Origin: JBBRDU01 sp038203615
GTDB lineage: Bacteria; Verrucomicrobiota; Verrucomicrobiia; Chthoniobacterales; UBA10450
Assembly (NCBI GenBank): GCA_038203615.1
Contig: JBBRDU010000001.1
Coordinates: forward strand, 74,851-138,850
Direction: 5' to 3'
DNA: 64,000 nt
Shown in pieces: positions 62,726 through 64,000 of the stretch (its first letter is position 1; every line of letters starts with the position of its first letter). Position numbers and translations under genes: made by a program. The notes beneath the pieces are model-generated. The model was not told the origin of the DNA, searched no databases, and saw only the letters and a list, made by a program, of their open reading frames with translations.

Positions 62726-63381
62726 CCACAAAATTCCTGGATCGCTGCGAGGCCGGCCAACGGCTCGCGCAGGAGTTGAAAGCCTATCGCGATCGCACGG
62801 ATGTTCTGGTCCTGGCTTTGCCCCGCGGCGGCGTGCCGGTTGCAGCGCAGGTCGCCAAAATTCTGAAGACGCCCCTGAATGTCTTCGTGGTGCGGAAACT
62901 GGGAGTGCCTGGTCAAGCGGAACTGGCCATGGGCGCCATCGCCAGCGGCGGTGTGCGCGTGTTAAACCCTGAAGTGGTTGACGCGCTCGCCATTTCTGCA
63001 GACGTCATCGACGCGATCACCATGGAAGAGCAACGCGAATTGGAACGGCGCGAACGTGCCTATCGCGACGAGCGGCCGGCGCCGGAGGTGGAAGGCAAGA
63101 CTGTGATCGCGGTGGATGACGGGATTGCGACGGGCGCGACCATGATTGCAGCGGTCGCGGCCCTTCGTCAGCTCAAGGCGGCCCGCGTGGTGGTGGCGGC
63201 GCCGGTCATTGCGGCGTCCACCTACTATCGGATCCGCCGACTGGCGGACGATGTGGCGGCAGTCATCGTATCCGAGCCCTTTCATGGGGTCGGGCAGTGG
63301 TACCAAGATTTTGCGCAAACGACCGACGCGGAAGTTCGGCAATTACTTTCCGAGTTCACGCCCAGCCAGGTGGGCGGGTAG
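62722..63381 (+). CDS. phosphoribosyltransferase family protein
   Basis: A 219-residue type I PRTase. The PRPP loop VIAVDDGIATGATMIAAV has the acidic pair Asp132-Asp133; LALPRGGVPVAAQVA holds the PPi loop. A helical insertion (EEQRELERRERAYR, about 102-115) is characteristic of the group linked to DLH-type hydrolases. ATG 62722 overlaps the hydrolase stop. Base specificity is unknown and may not be for nucleobases. Confidence 0.86.
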   Translation: MTTKFLDRCEAGQRLAQELKAYRDRTDVLVLALPRGGVPVAAQVAKILKTPLNVFVVRKLGVPGQAELAMGAIASGGVRVLNPEVVDALAISADVIDAITMEEQRELERRERAYRDERPAPEVEGKTVIAVDDGIATGATMIAAVAALRQLKAARVVVAAPVIAASTYYRIRRLADDVAAVIVSEPFHGVGQWYQDFAQTTDAEVRQLLSEFTPSQVGG

Positions 63382-63645
63382 ATGCGGAAAAAGGCTCGCT
63401 CTTCCGCAATGGATGCGCAGAGGGGCCCGCTCATGGGAGTCAGCGCCGATCGGTTGGAGGCAATTGGTCTCGAACCCGGGGTGACCGGTGAGAGATAGGG
63501 CAGGCCGGCGACGGGCCGGTGCAACGACGAACGAGTGAAAGCAGGAGCCGCGGGGTCGGCGCGCAATTTCTGCATAGTCAAAGGCAATCAACGGTTATCT
63601 GGAAAGAGCGTAAACCGATAGATTGGAACCGAAGAAGGAAACACT

Positions 63646-64000
63646 ATGAATACGCGCAAAGAAATTCTCGTTGCCGTGAAGGAGTCTGGGCAAATAACCA
63701 GGACTCCTCCCCGGCGATCCGCCTGGAGCGGCCGAATCGGATTTGCCGCATTGGTTCGGATGATCGCGCTCGCGCTTGGAGCATTGATGCTGCTGGGGGA
63801 CCATTCGGTTTTGCAGGCCAGTCGACCCGCCGGCAAGATCACCGTGCAACCCTCTGTCGCGCCTGCCCACGCCCCGATCCGCCCGCCGGGCGAGGTGGAG
63901 CGTGGCCCGCGTGGCTATTCCCATGTCGCCATCACCTTCGACGCCGGCGCCGAGGCCGATTGCTTTCAAGACTTGATCGCGGCGTTGCAAGACGGCCACG
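63646..64000 (+). CDS. polysaccharide deacetylase, 5' part (runs off the window)
   Basis: An open frame from ATG 63646 (AAGGA seven bases upstream) to the window end, 118 codons. A basic N-terminus and one hydrophobic segment (about residues 38-58) suggest a membrane anchor or signal. SHVAITFDAGAEADCFQDLI (about residues 92-111) is motif 1 of the NodB polysaccharide deacetylase domain, with the catalytic Asp; the following residues give a Zn-type metal-dependent deacetylase. The catalytic remainder lies beyond the edge. Confidence 0.75.
   Translation, partial: MNTRKEILVAVKESGQITRTPPRRSAWSGRIGFAALVRMIALALGALMLLGDHSVLQASRPAGKITVQPSVAPAHAPIRPPGEVERGPRGYSHVAITFDAGAEADCFQDLIAALQDGH

Noticed and set aside
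63382..63498. 38-codon ORF immediately after the phosphoribosyltransferase gene
   Set aside because: No signal, domain or ribosome site; adjacency alone does not support it.

Overview
The window is a GC-rich bacterial chromosome segment with about 60 genes, no rRNA or tRNA gene, no CRISPR array and no transposase. The gene content fits Verrucomicrobiota, possibly a Chthoniobacterales/Spartobacteria-like soil lineage. The pointers are an ECF sigma factor of the Rhodopirellula-type subfamily beside a Ser/Thr kinase with TolB-like and TPR domains, a PocR/AraC regulator, a crtN-ald-crtN C30 carotenoid operon, a hemE-N-G-H operon, and several short palindromic intergenic repeat families. This assignment is inference, because no marker gene is present.

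Layout. 0.1-7 kb: a C30-type carotenoid operon (two CrtI/CrtN-like oxidoreductases around an aldehyde dehydrogenase), read leftwards. It is divergent from a CarH-like B12 photoreceptor repressor followed by a peroxiredoxin, a SRPBCC protein and a conserved unknown gene. The divergent promoter carries three pairs of 11-bp-spaced TGTnnA half-sites repeated every 42 bp. 7.2-9.3 kb: two broken genes (an MFS transporter and a GG-repeat protein). 9.6-15.2 kb: nuoA, B, C, D and I, an exported unknown protein and a ComB-like phosphatase; the nuo spacers hold four different repeat relics. 15.4-22.5 kb: ECF sigma/kinase pair, metallo-hydrolase, GlxA-type AraC regulator, NhaA. 22.6-27.8 kb: lipoprotein, FdhF/YdeP-like molybdoenzyme, FdhD, MOSC protein, MobA, and a probable gltB remnant.

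27.9-41 kb: a stress/oxygen-type island. It has a sensor kinase with a FixL-like PAS domain and its NarL-type regulator, three universal-stress-protein genes (five domains), a PocR-AraC regulator, a receiver-like protein, an orphan MlaF-like ATPase, Hsp20, and an aminotransferase translationally coupled to a transketolase-like enzyme. 41.1-49 kb: hemE-hemN-hemG-hemH as an overlapping operon, then a radical SAM gene that appears to have been inserted between hemH and a ZIP transporter gene. Diverged copies of the hemH/ZIP junction lie on both sides of it, and one copy is interrupted by a palindromic MITE-like element.

49.5-64 kb: PdxH, a PuuD-like urate oxidase with a C-terminal heme domain, a thiamine-diphosphate 2-oxo-acid decarboxylase, a TM2-like protein, an AraC remnant, then a cytochrome-c module (duplicated-domain lipoprotein, ResB, CcsA, DoxX, soluble c-type cytochrome, porin-like protein, monoheme lipoprotein and a 39-residue lipoprotein). 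A DLH-type hydrolase coupled to a phosphoribosyltransferase follows, and the start of a polysaccharide deacetylase runs off the right edge.
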